In this document: positions 54,795 to 64,000 of the stretch, piece after piece
How the letters are laid out: every line of letters begins with the position of its first letter
Numbering within the stretch: the first letter of the stretch is position 1
From: Mesorhizobium sp. B2-8-5
GTDB lineage: Bacteria > Pseudomonadota > Alphaproteobacteria > Rhizobiales > Rhizobiaceae
Reading direction: 5' to 3'
DNA length: 64,000 nt
NCBI RefSeq assembly: GCF_006440675.2
Contig: NZ_CP083951.1
Coordinates: forward strand, 6,109,501 to 6,173,500
Notes under the pieces: model-generated
Told to the model about the DNA's origin: nothing
What the model saw: only the letters and a program-made list of their open reading frames with translations
Database searches by the model: none
Program-made: the position numbers and the translations under genes

Positions 54795-55340
54795 TTAATT
54801 GAGCTGCTCCAAAATCCCGGAACTGCTTGCCACCACAATAGCGTGGTACATTTTCAGGGCTAACGTGCAGATGGCAGCTGCGGATATCGGCACGCCAAAC
54901 GGCACGACACCCTTGCGGTCCATATGCTGCACATAATGGCGGAACATGCCGGCCGGCATCAGGAAAGGATTCTTGACCAAAGCGGTCGTGCCGATCGCGA
55001 AAACCAGCAGCAACACGGCAAACACGAAGAGGTTGCTTCCGCCAATCAGAAGCGGCGCAACGCTCATCAGCTTGACGTCGCCGGCGCCGACCTTGCGCAA
55101 AAGCCAGAACGGAAAAAGCGCAAGGAACAGCGCAGCGCCGCCGAACGCGCTGATTCCCATTTCCAGCCATGAGTGAGTTTGCAATGCCTGGAACTGCAGG
55201 GCGCCAAGTCCTAGGCAGAGCAGCAGCAGCACGTCACGGTTGGATATCCTCTGCGTGCTGAAGTCGGTCCAAGCGATTCTACCGAGCAGCAGGATAGCCA
55301 GCCCCTTGAACACGAGCGAAGCGGCCAGCAAAACGGTCAT
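54795..55340 (-). CDS. cpaA: Prepilin peptidase, A24 family (CpaA/TadV-like)
   Basis: A 181-residue membrane aspartic protease. The two catalytic aspartates lie in AWTDFSTQRISN and VGAGDVKLM (GxGD). It would process the Flp prepilin encoded at 59753. The ATG overlaps the tadD stop (ATGA). It ends the leftward tad operon. Confidence 0.92.
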   Translation of the reverse strand: MTVLLAASLVFKGLAILLLGRIAWTDFSTQRISNRDVLLLLCLGLGALQFQALQTHSWLEMGISAFGGAALFLALFPFWLLRKVGAGDVKLMSVAPLLIGGSNLFVFAVLLLVFAIGTTALVKNPFLMPAGMFRHYVQHMDRKGVVPFGVPISAAAICTLALKMYHAIVVASSSGILEQLN

Positions 55341-55882
55341 GACCGCTCTATATTTCGCACGCTGGAGGACAGCAGCTTCAGATTGTTGGCAACCGTCGGG
55401 TCGTTAGGCGCCAGTTCATAGGCCTTGAGGAAGTTGCTGCGCGCTTCCTGCAGTTTGCCGCGCAGCAGATAGGAATAGCCGAGATTGTTGTAGTACTCCG
55501 GCGTCGCGCCGAGCAGCCGGTAGGCCCGGCCGTAGGCCATGTCGGCCAGATCGAAGCGCCGGATGCGGTCACAGGATGCGGCAAGACCCAGCCAGGCGAC
55601 GCCGTCATTCGGTGCGAGCCTGGTCGCCTTGTAGAACAAAGCGCCGGCATTGCCGTAATTTTCGGACCGGAACTGCGTCTTGGCCTCGGCAACTGCCTGG
55701 TCCGATGCGTAGTAGTCGACATCGCTGATCGTTTTCAGCCCATCGAAAGTATCGCCAAAGGCCGTGTAGTCGCCTTTGGCCGGCTCGTTGGTGCGCACGA
55801 CGCCGCCCGTGGAGTCGTGCGTCTGGCAACCTGCTAAGAAGATCAGCAGCAGGCTGGCCGCGACTGCGAGGCGCTTTGTCAT
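55337..55882 (-). CDS. tadD: TPR lipoprotein, TadD-like
   Basis: A 181-residue lipoprotein with lipobox FLAGC (Cys near residue 19) and tetratricopeptide repeats (NAGALFYKATRLAPNDGVAW, YYNNLGYSYLLRGKLQEARS, NFLKAYELAPNDPTVANNL). TadD acts as pilotin for the secretin in Tad systems. ATG 55882 was chosen over 55894 because it gives the proper lipoprotein signal. Confidence 0.9.
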   Translation of the reverse strand: MTKRLAVAASLLLIFLAGCQTHDSTGGVVRTNEPAKGDYTAFGDTFDGLKTISDVDYYASDQAVAEAKTQFRSENYGNAGALFYKATRLAPNDGVAWLGLAASCDRIRRFDLADMAYGRAYRLLGATPEYYNNLGYSYLLRGKLQEARSNFLKAYELAPNDPTVANNLKLLSSSVRNIERS

Positions 55883-55933
55883 TGTGTGTCCCACGAGTCC
55901 CCGACTCTGTTTAGAACCTAATCATACGACAAC

Positions 55934-56890
55934 TTAGAAGAAAATGCCTCTCATGCGAATGATGACCGGCAACATGATCACCAACATCACCACTGGAAAG
56001 ATGCAGAGCCCCAGCGGGATCATCATCTTGACGGGCAAGGAATTGGCACGTTCTTCCGCTTGCAGAATCCGCTGATCGCGCATCTCGGCGCTGTAAACGC
56101 GCAGGGCGTCGGTGAGACTGGTGCCCAGCTCTTCCGATTGCCGGAACAGCACAGCCAAGGCCTTCGCTTCGTCCAGTCCGATGCGATCGGCGAGTTCACG
56201 CAATGCCTCGCGCAATGGCTTACCGGCCCGCAGTTGCAGATTCATGATCGAGAGTTGGATGCCCAGCCATTTGTGGGTGCCCGCCATTTCCTGGCTGACG
56301 CGCTCGACTGCCGCTTCCAGGCTCATGCCGGCATCGGCGCATGTGATCATCATGTCCATGAAATCGGGAAAGGAGCGACGGTAAACCTGCTTCTGTGCGT
56401 TCTCGAAGCGGTCGAGCATGATGCTGGGAATGACAATGCAGGCCAGGCCAAACAAGGCTGACCCAGCAAAGGGCAAGAACTCAGGCAGCCGCGATGGCAG
56501 CACGCGCGAGAGAAGCGCATACATGGCCAGGAAGCCTATGCCGACGGCGCCGAGCCGGCAAAGCGTATAGATCAGAGGCGCGCTGGATTGATAAAAGCCG
56601 GCACGAAAGAGCTTTGCCTCCAGCGCGTTCGGCTCCGTGCGTTCCTTTTCGATCGACTTGAAATAGGCATCGACCGGCATTTGCGCAGCGATCTTGGCAA
56701 GCCGGTCCTGTCCCAATATCGAGCGACGGTCGACAACACTGTCGCCTAACAGGCTATCGGTGACCAGCCTCCGCGTCTGCAATGCCGGCAAGAACACCAA
56801 TGCGGCGAACAGGAATAGGGCCACAGCCGCCGCGAAAACGGCGAGGGAGACCAGAAACGTCAGGTCATTGGTGTTGGAAAGCAGGTTTAT
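55934..56890 (-). CDS. tadC: Tad pilus inner-membrane platform protein TadC, probable ATA start
   Basis: A type II secretion F-domain protein (FPDFMDMMITCADAGMSLEAAV, LRELADRIGLDEAKALAVLF) with membrane segments at both ends. The first conventional start, GTG 56824, has no ribosome site and cuts into the first membrane helix. The frame stays open upstream to ATA at 56890, six bases after a perfect AGGAG (56897-56901), giving 318 residues beginning MNLLSNTNDLTFLVSLAVF. I therefore place the start there; the ATA is unusual and needs proof. It follows tadB directly. Confidence 0.85.
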   Translation of the reverse strand: MNLLSNTNDLTFLVSLAVFAAAVALFLFAALVFLPALQTRRLVTDSLLGDSVVDRRSILGQDRLAKIAAQMPVDAYFKSIEKERTEPNALEAKLFRAGFYQSSAPLIYTLCRLGAVGIGFLAMYALLSRVLPSRLPEFLPFAGSALFGLACIVIPSIMLDRFENAQKQVYRRSFPDFMDMMITCADAGMSLEAAVERVSQEMAGTHKWLGIQLSIMNLQLRAGKPLREALRELADRIGLDEAKALAVLFRQSEELGTSLTDALRVYSAEMRDQRILQAEERANSLPVKMMIPLGLCIFPVVMLVIMLPVIIRMRGIFF

Positions 56891-56899
56891 AGCTCACTC

Positions 56900-57870
56900 C
56901 TAGAAATCGAAAGTGACCATGCGGTACATGATGAAGTCACCCAGAAGCGCCCAGATCCCGAAGATCAGGAATACGGGCAATATCATCGGATCGCCCCAGA
57001 CTTTTCCGTAGTATGACGGCGCTATCAGTTGCAGGACCAGGAACATCACAACCGGAAGCAACGAGATGATCCATGCCGAAACGCGACCTTCGGCCGACAG
57101 CGCCCTGATCTTCATTCGCAGCTTTTGCCGTTCCCGAAGCACCGATGAGAGATTGGCAAGAATCTCGGTGAGGTTGCCGCCTGTCTTGGCCTGGATCGAC
57201 AGTGATACCGACAGCAGATGCAGTCCCTCGAAGCCTACACGTTCCGACAGCTTCCTTATCGCCTGCTCGATGCTCAGCCCAAAGGTGATTTCGTCGGCGA
57301 CGATGCCAAATTCCGTTCCCAGGGGATCCGGCATTTCACGGGCGACCAAGCCTATGGCAACAGAGGCTGGATGACCGGCGCGCAATGAACGGACAATCAT
57401 GTCGAGAGCGTCGGGCAATTGCTTGGCGAATTTCTGTATTCTCTTCCCGCGGGCTCGCCGCAGAACGAGCAGCGGCAGCGCGAAGGCAACAAGCAGAAAG
57501 ATGATGAAGGCAGCCGGAGCAGCCAATCGGATGAGGAACGAAAGCAGCAAGGCCAGTGCCAGGCCTGCAAGAAGAAAGCTCGACGCGAAAGTCAGCGGAT
57601 TTCCGGTAATGCCGGACTGGGTATAAAGCCGGTTCAGCCAGACAAAGCCAGAGATGAAGTCCCCTGAATCGGTCAGGCCGCGTTCGCGCAGCAAATTTTG
57701 CAAAGTCTTTTCGGCAGGAGCCTCGTCGGCCAAGCGGCGCAGCCTGTGGTTGATCGCCATGGCGCGTGACCGCCGACCGGCGAACGATAGATAGAAGGCT
57801 TCGCCGGCAAGAATGACGGAGCCCGCCGCGACCGCGTAGATGAAGTAAAGCAGCGCCTGTCCCGTCAGCA

Positions 57871-57874
<4 letters not shown>
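56900..57874 (-). CDS. tadB: Tad pilus inner-membrane platform protein TadB
   Basis: A 324-residue F-domain protein, partner of TadC. It has an N-terminal membrane helix (8-30), two central helices (about 98-142), the cytoplasmic domain with LPDALDMIVRSLRAGHPASV and EITFGLSIEQAIRKLSERVG, and C-terminal helices. The ATG overlaps the cpaF stop (ATGA). Confidence 0.95.
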
Positions 57875-59256
<1,382 letters not shown>

Positions 59257-59559
59257 GCCGCCCGCCCCTTTTGATATCCCCAAGCCGGAAACTAAGCGTT
59301 AACCACGAGGGGCACAAGCGGCGCGAGGCAAAGCACCAGCAATTACTTGCGACATAGTTAAAAAAGTGGCGATGATGCCACATAACTATTTCAGGCCAAT
59401 CTTTAGCCTCCAGACTAAAGTCCTAGGACCTTTGCCACAGCAAAGGCAACGACGCCTCTAAGCCATTAGATATAAAGAATTATGCAGGAACTCTAACCCA
59501 TCCGCAAAAAGGCCTAACCGTGGCCGAATTGTGAATGAATGGTTAAGGAGACTTGAAAA

Positions 59560-59613
59560 ATGAGGCGAATCAAGCCTTTGTCTCAAATGAAAATGCCAAA
59601 AGCCGAGTATTGA
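59560..59613 (+). CDS. Possible 17-residue leader peptide upstream of flp
   Basis: ATG at 59560 is preceded by AAGGAG with nine-base spacing and reads MRRIKPLSQMKMPKAEY before TGA. It lies upstream of the flp promoter candidate, so it would need its own transcript. Its basic composition may be chance; shown because the ribosome site is unusually good. Confidence 0.22.
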   Translation: MRRIKPLSQMKMPKAEY

Positions 59614-59617
59614 ACGG

Positions 59618-59632
59618 TTAAGTTTCCGTTAA
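59618..59632 (+). promoter_or_regulatory. CtrA-type binding box upstream of flp
   Basis: TTAA-GTTTCCG-TTAA matches the TTAA-N7-TTAA consensus of the alphaproteobacterial cell-cycle regulator CtrA exactly. It ends five bases before the -35 of the flp promoter candidate. In Caulobacter CtrA activates the pilA promoter from similar positions. Confidence 0.7.
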
Positions 59633-59637
59633 TCCGT

Positions 59638-59667
59638 TTGACACTCCTTTTTCGTGCGACCTAGGAT
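59638..59667 (+). promoter_or_regulatory. Candidate sigma-70 promoter of flp
   Basis: TTGACA at 59638-59643 and TAGGAT at 59662-59667, spaced by 18 bases. The start codon lies about 80 bases downstream. Confidence 0.5.
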
Positions 59668-59752
59668 TGAACGTGACGGGGGATGCTTGGGTATGGGGTA
59701 CATTCCTTGGCTCTGTCTCGTCGGGTTCAAACCTCTCAAGGGAGAAATTGGC

Positions 59753-59977
59753 ATGAAGAAGCTCATGACGATGGCCCGGCAGTTCCGCGACGACGAAAAC
59801 GGCGCTGCCATGGTCGAATATTCTATTCTGCTAGGTCTCATCGCCGCTGCCACGATCGCCGTTGTGGTCGTGATCGCCGGATGGGTTGGCGATCAGTTCG
59901 CTGGTCTCTGCGTCCATCTCAATGGCCATGGCACCAACGCTGCCGGCACTAGCACGGGCACCTGCACCGTTCCGTAA
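59753..59977 (+). CDS. flp: Flp/Fap family type IVb pilin
   Basis: A 74-residue prepilin. The processing site is DENG-AAMVEY: cleavage after Gly17 leaves Glu at +5 and Tyr at +6, as in Flp pilins. The hydrophobic helix is LLGLIAAATIAVVVVIAGWV. The short tail has Cys53 and Cys71, which could form a loop-closing disulfide. GGGAG precedes the ATG. It is followed by a strong stem-loop before cpaB, which would favour excess pilin mRNA. Confidence 0.96.
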   Translation: MKKLMTMARQFRDDENGAAMVEYSILLGLIAAATIAVVVVIAGWVGDQFAGLCVHLNGHGTNAAGTSTGTCTVP

Positions 59978-59986
59978 TCAAGAATT

Positions 59987-60019
59987 CCCTGGGCCGGATC
60001 GCTCGATCCCGGCCCAGGG
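59987..60019 (+). terminator. Stem-loop between flp and cpaB (attenuator or mRNA stabiliser)
   Basis: Perfect 11-bp arms CCCTGGGCCGG (59987-59997) and CCGGCCCAGGG (60009-60019), with GATC pairs extending the stem. No T-run follows, so it more likely reduces read-through or protects the pilin message than terminates fully. Confidence 0.7.
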
Positions 60020-60075
60020 TTCGCGCCATGAAAGACTAGCATCGCCCATTGGGCGGTGATTTTGGGGTGGGAAAA

Positions 60076-61137
60076 ATGCGCGCCAATACACTCATCATGA
60101 TTGTGCTTGCCGGCGTATTCGGCGTACTAGCGGTCGTTCTCGCCAACATCTGGCTGGCAAACCAGCGCACCGCGTTGGCGCAGTCGAGCGGCGTGCAGGC
60201 AAGCACTGTCGTGGTCGCGGCGATGCCGTTGAAATTCGGCGACACGCTAAGCGCGGACAAATTGCGCGAGATCGCCTGGCCGGCAGGCGCCATACCGGCG
60301 GGCGCGTTCAAGACGGTCAAGGATGCCTTGGCCGACGCTGGCGCGCGGCAGGCTTTGCAGACGATCAGCGCTAACGAACCAATCCTCGCCACCAAGATCA
60401 CCGGCGCCGGCCAGCGCGCCACGCTTTCGGCCGTGCTTGGCGAAGGCATGAAAGCAGTTTCCATTCGCGTCAACGACGTATTGGGCGTCGCCGGCTTCGT
60501 GTTCCCCGGCGACCGCGTCGACGTGCTGTTGACGCGCACGGTTCGCGACGGCGACGGCGCGGACAAAAGTTACGTCGACGTGCTGCTGCAGAGCATGAAG
60601 GTGCTCGCCATCGACCAGGTCGCCGACGAAAGCAAGGACAAGGCACAGGTCGTGAAATCGGTGACGCTGGAGGCCAGCACGAAGGATGCGCAGAAGCTGA
60701 CGCTCGCCGCCGGCGCCGGCCAGTTGTCGCTGGCGCTGCGGCAGGCCGCGTCGAGCCAAGGCGAGACGACGGAGCGCGTCACGCTCGCCGACCTGACCGG
60801 CGACACGCCGGCCGATGTCGCCAAACGCCAGGCCGAGCTCGACAGGAAGGCAGCCGAGGAAGCGGCGGCCGCGGAAGAGCGCAAGCGCGCCGAGGAAGAC
60901 CGCCAGCGGGCCGACGATAAGATCGATGGATTGGCCAAGGCGGTGGAGCGCGTTGGCAGCCAGGTCGACCAGTTGAGCAAAGTTAAGCCCGTGCCTGTCG
61001 TGACGTCGGCGCCACAGGTCGCGCAGGAGGTGAAGGAAGTGATCAAATACGTGCAGCCGGAGCCGCCGAAGCTGGCGACGATCGGGGTGTTCCGTGGTAT
61101 CAAGCTAGAGTCATACGAAGTGCCGCGACAAGACTGA
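60076..61137 (+). CDS. cpaB: Flp pilus assembly protein CpaB
   Basis: A 353-residue RcpC/CpaB protein. It has an N-terminal membrane anchor (residues 5-27), an SAF-like domain (VVVAAMPLKFGDTLSADKLR), and the CpaB body (AVSIRVNDVLGVAGFVFPGD, RVDVLLTRTV). An Ala/Glu/Arg coiled coil follows near 255-300. It acts in the periplasm with the secretin. ATG 60076 follows GTGGGAAAA; an upstream start at 60049 would lie in the leader. Confidence 0.93.
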   Translation: MRANTLIMIVLAGVFGVLAVVLANIWLANQRTALAQSSGVQASTVVVAAMPLKFGDTLSADKLREIAWPAGAIPAGAFKTVKDALADAGARQALQTISANEPILATKITGAGQRATLSAVLGEGMKAVSIRVNDVLGVAGFVFPGDRVDVLLTRTVRDGDGADKSYVDVLLQSMKVLAIDQVADESKDKAQVVKSVTLEASTKDAQKLTLAAGAGQLSLALRQAASSQGETTERVTLADLTGDTPADVAKRQAELDRKAAEEAAAAEERKRAEEDRQRADDKIDGLAKAVERVGSQVDQLSKVKPVPVVTSAPQVAQEVKEVIKYVQPEPPKLATIGVFRGIKLESYEVPRQD

Positions 61138-61189
61138 CGAGGGTCGGCGCGGTGGAGGCTGCCCTGGGCAGCGAGTGGGGAGACGGGGA

Positions 61190-62635
61190 ATGAAGGGGTT
61201 TTGGGTGAGGATAGCGGCGGCCGCGCTATCCGTGTTGGGCGTACCGGCGATCTCCGGCAATCCGGCTGCAGCGGCTGACCGCTTCATCGACGTATCGAGC
61301 CCGTCGCTGCATCGCGTGTTCGTGCCAGTTTCCCAATCCGCCACGATCCAGGTGAACGCTACCTTGGGCGACATCGTCGTTGGTGACGAAAAGATCGCCG
61401 ACGCGCAGCCCATGACCGACAAGACGCTCTATATCATCGGCAAGAGCGTCGGCACCACCACCGTCAATCTGTTTTCCGAGGACAAGCGTTCGCTGGGCGC
61501 CATCCAGATCGAGGTCGGCCAGGATGTCAGCGACATGGCGGTGGCCATTCGCCAGGTGGCGCCGAAGGCCCGCATCGAGATCGGCTCGATCAACGGCAAG
61601 GTTCGCCTGAGCGGTCACGTCAAGGACGCCGCGACGCTGGCATCCATTGTAGAAGTCACGCAGCAATACGGTCCTGACTCCATCATCAACGCCGTGACGA
61701 TCGACGACAGCGAACAGGTCAATCTTTCTGTGCGCATCCTCGAGGCCAAGCGCAATGCGGGGCGCGATCTTGGCGTGTCGTTCAAGAGCACGAATAGCCG
61801 TGGCACCACCAGGGTGGGAACAGGCATTGGCACGGTAGATAAAGATGGAGCGGAACTAGGCGCGGGCGATCTGGTCACGGGCCTTCTCTCCAATACCAAT
61901 CCGTTCGCGGCGCTGATCACCCGCATCATCGACAACAACATCAAGGTCGACCTGATCATCGAGGCGCTCGAGGCAAAGGGCGTCGTTCGAACACTCGCCG
62001 AACCGAATCTCACCACGGTTTCTGGCGAGACGGCCAGCTTCAATGCCGGCGGCGAAGTGCCGGTGCGCAGCGTCAACAGCCAGGGCGAGGTCGAGATCGT
62101 CTTCAAGCAGTTCGGCGTCAATTTGAACTTCACACCGGTGGTGCTGGACGACGGCAAGATCCACATCAAGCTGGCGCCGGAAGTCAGCGACCTGACGGGC
62201 TTCACCGCTGCCGGCGACCCGATCTTCACCAATCGCAAACTGTCGACGGCGGTCAACCTGCGCGACGGCCAGAGCTTTGCGGTCGGCGGCCTGCTTTCCA
62301 GCAAGAACACCATACAGCAAGATCAGGTGCCATGGCTCGGCCAGGTGCCAATCGTCGGCGCACTTTTCAAGAATTCGAGCACGGCGAAGGAAGAGACCGA
62401 GCTAGTCGTCATCGTCACGCCGCATCTGGTGCGGCCGGTGCGGCCCGGCGAACAACTGGCGACCCCCTTCGACAAGACAAGACCCGCGAACGACCCGGAG
62501 CTCATGCTGCTCGGCCAGCTCGAAGTCAACAAGGACATGATCCGCATGTACGAGCATGGCGAAGGCGTCACCGGGCCCTATGGCCACATGCTGGACGTGA
62601 AATCGAAGGACAAGCTGGTCTATGTCAAGAAGTAA
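61190..62635 (+). CDS. cpaC: Tad pilus secretin CpaC (RcpA)
   Basis: A 481-residue outer membrane secretin with a signal peptide (1-29). It has the N-terminal pilus-secretin domain (ATIQVNATLGDIVVGDEKIA), a BON-like segment (GKVRLSGHVKDAATLASIVE), and the secretin domain ending VPWLGQVPIVGALFKNSS and ELVVIVTPHLVRPV. Forms the pore for the Flp fibre. The next gene starts 14 bases before its stop. Confidence 0.95.
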   Translation: MKGFWVRIAAAALSVLGVPAISGNPAAAADRFIDVSSPSLHRVFVPVSQSATIQVNATLGDIVVGDEKIADAQPMTDKTLYIIGKSVGTTTVNLFSEDKRSLGAIQIEVGQDVSDMAVAIRQVAPKARIEIGSINGKVRLSGHVKDAATLASIVEVTQQYGPDSIINAVTIDDSEQVNLSVRILEAKRNAGRDLGVSFKSTNSRGTTRVGTGIGTVDKDGAELGAGDLVTGLLSNTNPFAALITRIIDNNIKVDLIIEALEAKGVVRTLAEPNLTTVSGETASFNAGGEVPVRSVNSQGEVEIVFKQFGVNLNFTPVVLDDGKIHIKLAPEVSDLTGFTAAGDPIFTNRKLSTAVNLRDGQSFAVGGLLSSKNTIQQDQVPWLGQVPIVGALFKNSSTAKEETELVVIVTPHLVRPVRPGEQLATPFDKTRPANDPELMLLGQLEVNKDMIRMYEHGEGVTGPYGHMLDVKSKDKLVYVKK

Positions 62636-62915
62636 GCTCCTGCTCATCCTTCTCGGCACCAGCATGCTCGCAGGCTGCGCGGCCGACTATCTGAACAATT
62701 ACGACACGATAACGCTGGCTGCCGGCGACTCGCAGAAGGCCAATCAGTTGCTGCAGACCGTCGATCCGTACAACCCGGCTGCGAACAACACGAAGATCGA
62801 GGGCGACGGCGCGCGGTCTGTCGCCGTCGTGCAGAAATACAAATATCCGGCGTCGGCGTCGGCGGCGAGCACGACGGCCAATGCCGGCCCATCGGTTACG
62901 ACCGGAGCGAACTGA
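62622..62915 (+). CDS. Tad-associated small lipoprotein
   Basis: A 97-residue lipoprotein with lipobox SMLAGC (Cys19) and the segment TVDPYNPAANNTKIEGDGAR, seen in short pilus-locus proteins that sit where CpaD is found in other Tad loci. It overlaps cpaC by 14 bases, so it is translationally coupled. A CpaD-like role is inferred from position only. Confidence 0.8.
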   Translation: MSRSKLLLILLGTSMLAGCAADYLNNYDTITLAAGDSQKANQLLQTVDPYNPAANNTKIEGDGARSVAVVQKYKYPASASAASTTANAGPSVTTGAN

Positions 62916-62980
62916 GAAGAAGGATGCTGCGCGTCGGGCGCGCGAGGACGCCCGGCACGAATGGAACAGAGAGTAAGATC

Positions 62981-64000
62981 ATGTTGAGGACCATTCGTGA
63001 ATTCTGGAACGATCAACGCGGCATAGCGATGATCCTCGTCGCCATAATGCTGCCGGTGCTCGTCGGCTTCGCGTTGCTCGCCATCGACATGAGTCGCGCC
63101 AACAGCCTGCATAACGATCTGCAGAAAGGTGCCGATGCTATGGCTCTGGCGGCTGCGGCGGAACTGGACGGCAGATCGGATAGCATCACCAGAGCCAACC
63201 AGGCGGTGACAAATCTCCTCACCAACCAAACGAAATTTTCCACCGCAGGCGACCACACACTCGCCTTGGCTGATGTGACGGTGACCTACCTGACCGGCAT
63301 ACCAGCCAGCGACAACATCGCGTTGGGTGCTGACGGCGTCGACGCCAACGGCGTGAACTGGGCAAGCACTGACCCCAAGGCCGTGGCATTCGCGGAAGTG
63401 ACGGTGAACCCGTCAGGTGTAGCAGACGGCGCGGGCGCGTTCGCGACGATCTTTCCAGCGAGCTTCCTTGGCGGCAACGACACGATGGATATACAGCCAC
63501 AGGCGGTGGCTGGCTTCACCCAAACCATCTGCGAAACCGTGCCGATCTTCATGTGCAACCCGTTCGAGACCGATACGCCGTTAACAAGCAAGACTATTCA
63601 GCAAGCCTTCGCATCGGGGGATACCTACAGCCGCGAATTCCGCGTCCTGAAGACGGACAACAACAGCAGGCCTGGCCCAGGCAATTTCGGCTTGCTCGAC
63701 AACGACCTGCAGTCGCTGCGCGATGCCATCGCGATGGGAACCGCCGGCACCTGCTACAATCGCAATGCCCTCACCACGAAAACAGGCGTTACATTGGGCC
63801 AGGTCAACACGGGCCTCAATGTCCGCTTCGACATCTACAGCGGCAAGATAAAGCAGCATGATAGCGAATGGGCCTATCGACCGGCAAGCAACGTCCGCAA
63901 AGGGGACAAGGGCGGAAACTGCAACAAATACACGCCTGACGATCCGACGAAATCCATGCCGCTGCCGCCTGGCAACAACTACAATAAGGGAATGACTGAC
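62981..64000 (+). CDS. TadG-like pilus assembly protein, truncated by window edge
   Basis: The first 340 residues of a Tad-domain protein. The N-terminus NDQRGIAMILVAIMLPVLVG is the TadE/TadG-type membrane helix, followed by ALLAIDMSRANSLHNDLQKG and ADAMALAAAAELDG, hallmarks of TadG. The remainder is a large extracytoplasmic domain with several cysteines (TICETVPIFMCNPF). The frame is open to the last base. Minor-pilin-like roles are proposed for TadG. Confidence 0.9.
   Translation, partial: MLRTIREFWNDQRGIAMILVAIMLPVLVGFALLAIDMSRANSLHNDLQKGADAMALAAAAELDGRSDSITRANQAVTNLLTNQTKFSTAGDHTLALADVTVTYLTGIPASDNIALGADGVDANGVNWASTDPKAVAFAEVTVNPSGVADGAGAFATIFPASFLGGNDTMDIQPQAVAGFTQTICETVPIFMCNPFETDTPLTSKTIQQAFASGDTYSREFRVLKTDNNSRPGPGNFGLLDNDLQSLRDAIAMGTAGTCYNRNALTTKTGVTLGQVNTGLNVRFDIYSGKIKQHDSEWAYRPASNVRKGDKGGNCNKYTPDDPTKSMPLPPGNNYNKGMTD

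Larger units (their letters stand above)
59257..59752. other. Divergent control region of the tad locus
   Basis: About 500 bp between cpaF and flp, AT-rich, with several TTAA motifs. It contains a possible 17-codon ORF, a perfect CtrA-type box and a sigma-70-like promoter, each listed separately. No cpaE or other gene is present. Confidence 0.7.

Overview
The window looks like chromosome of a Rhizobiales alphaproteobacterium, most likely Mesorhizobium or a close relative. The evidence is the high GC content, the zwf-pgl-edd Entner-Doudoroff operon, the ScfR-like regulator beside isocitrate lyase, a Tad pilus locus, and several palindromic intergenic elements of the rhizobial mosaic type. No rRNA, tRNA, phage, insertion sequence or CRISPR array is visible.

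Layout. 1-8.1 kb: a regulator divergent from aceA, an atypical receiver protein, a HAD hydrolase, and a putrescine-type pair (glutamine synthetase-like plus FAD oxidase). A low-GC four-helix-bundle gene framed by inverted octamer arrays splits that pair. 8.3-19.4 kb: an SH3 envelope protein, a MurF-like ligase with a cysteine-rich tail, an SDR, zwf-pgl-edd, a secreted von Willebrand A protein, a GlxA-type AraC regulator and folD. 19.6-29.1 kb: a polysaccharide cluster (chain-length protein, flippase, DUF6492-like protein, WecG/TagA, GT4, GT2, O-antigen-ligase-like polymerase). 29.3-34.1 kb: proC, a galactitol-family PTS (IIC, IIA, IIB) and a COG4091 oxidoreductase.

34.5-49.9 kb is the most distinctive part. 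It holds a complete type I secretion machine (TolC, ABC, HlyD), a ribbon-helix-helix protein with a PAS-like C-terminus, a LapG-like periplasmic cysteine protease, and a 2811-residue RTX adhesin with eight apparently identical 507-bp tandem repeats and a LapG-type AAAG site. Together they resemble a Lap retention/release adhesion system, but no LapD lies in the window and the RHH-PAS protein is an unexpected member.

49.9-54.8 kb: a small secreted protein, a lytic transglycosylase, a PBP-activator-like lipoprotein and two PAP2 phosphatases. The N-termini of the transglycosylase and the lipoprotein are encoded by two-hairpin mosaic repeats. The same repeat architecture occurs between IIC and IIA of the PTS, and a single-hairpin relative follows the polymerase gene.

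54.8-64.0 kb: a divergent Tad/Flp pilus locus. cpaF-tadB-tadC-tadD-prepilin peptidase run leftward and flp-cpaB-cpaC-lipoprotein-tadG run rightward. A perfect CtrA-type box (TTAA-N7-TTAA) sits just upstream of the flp promoter. Genes at both window edges are truncated by the window.
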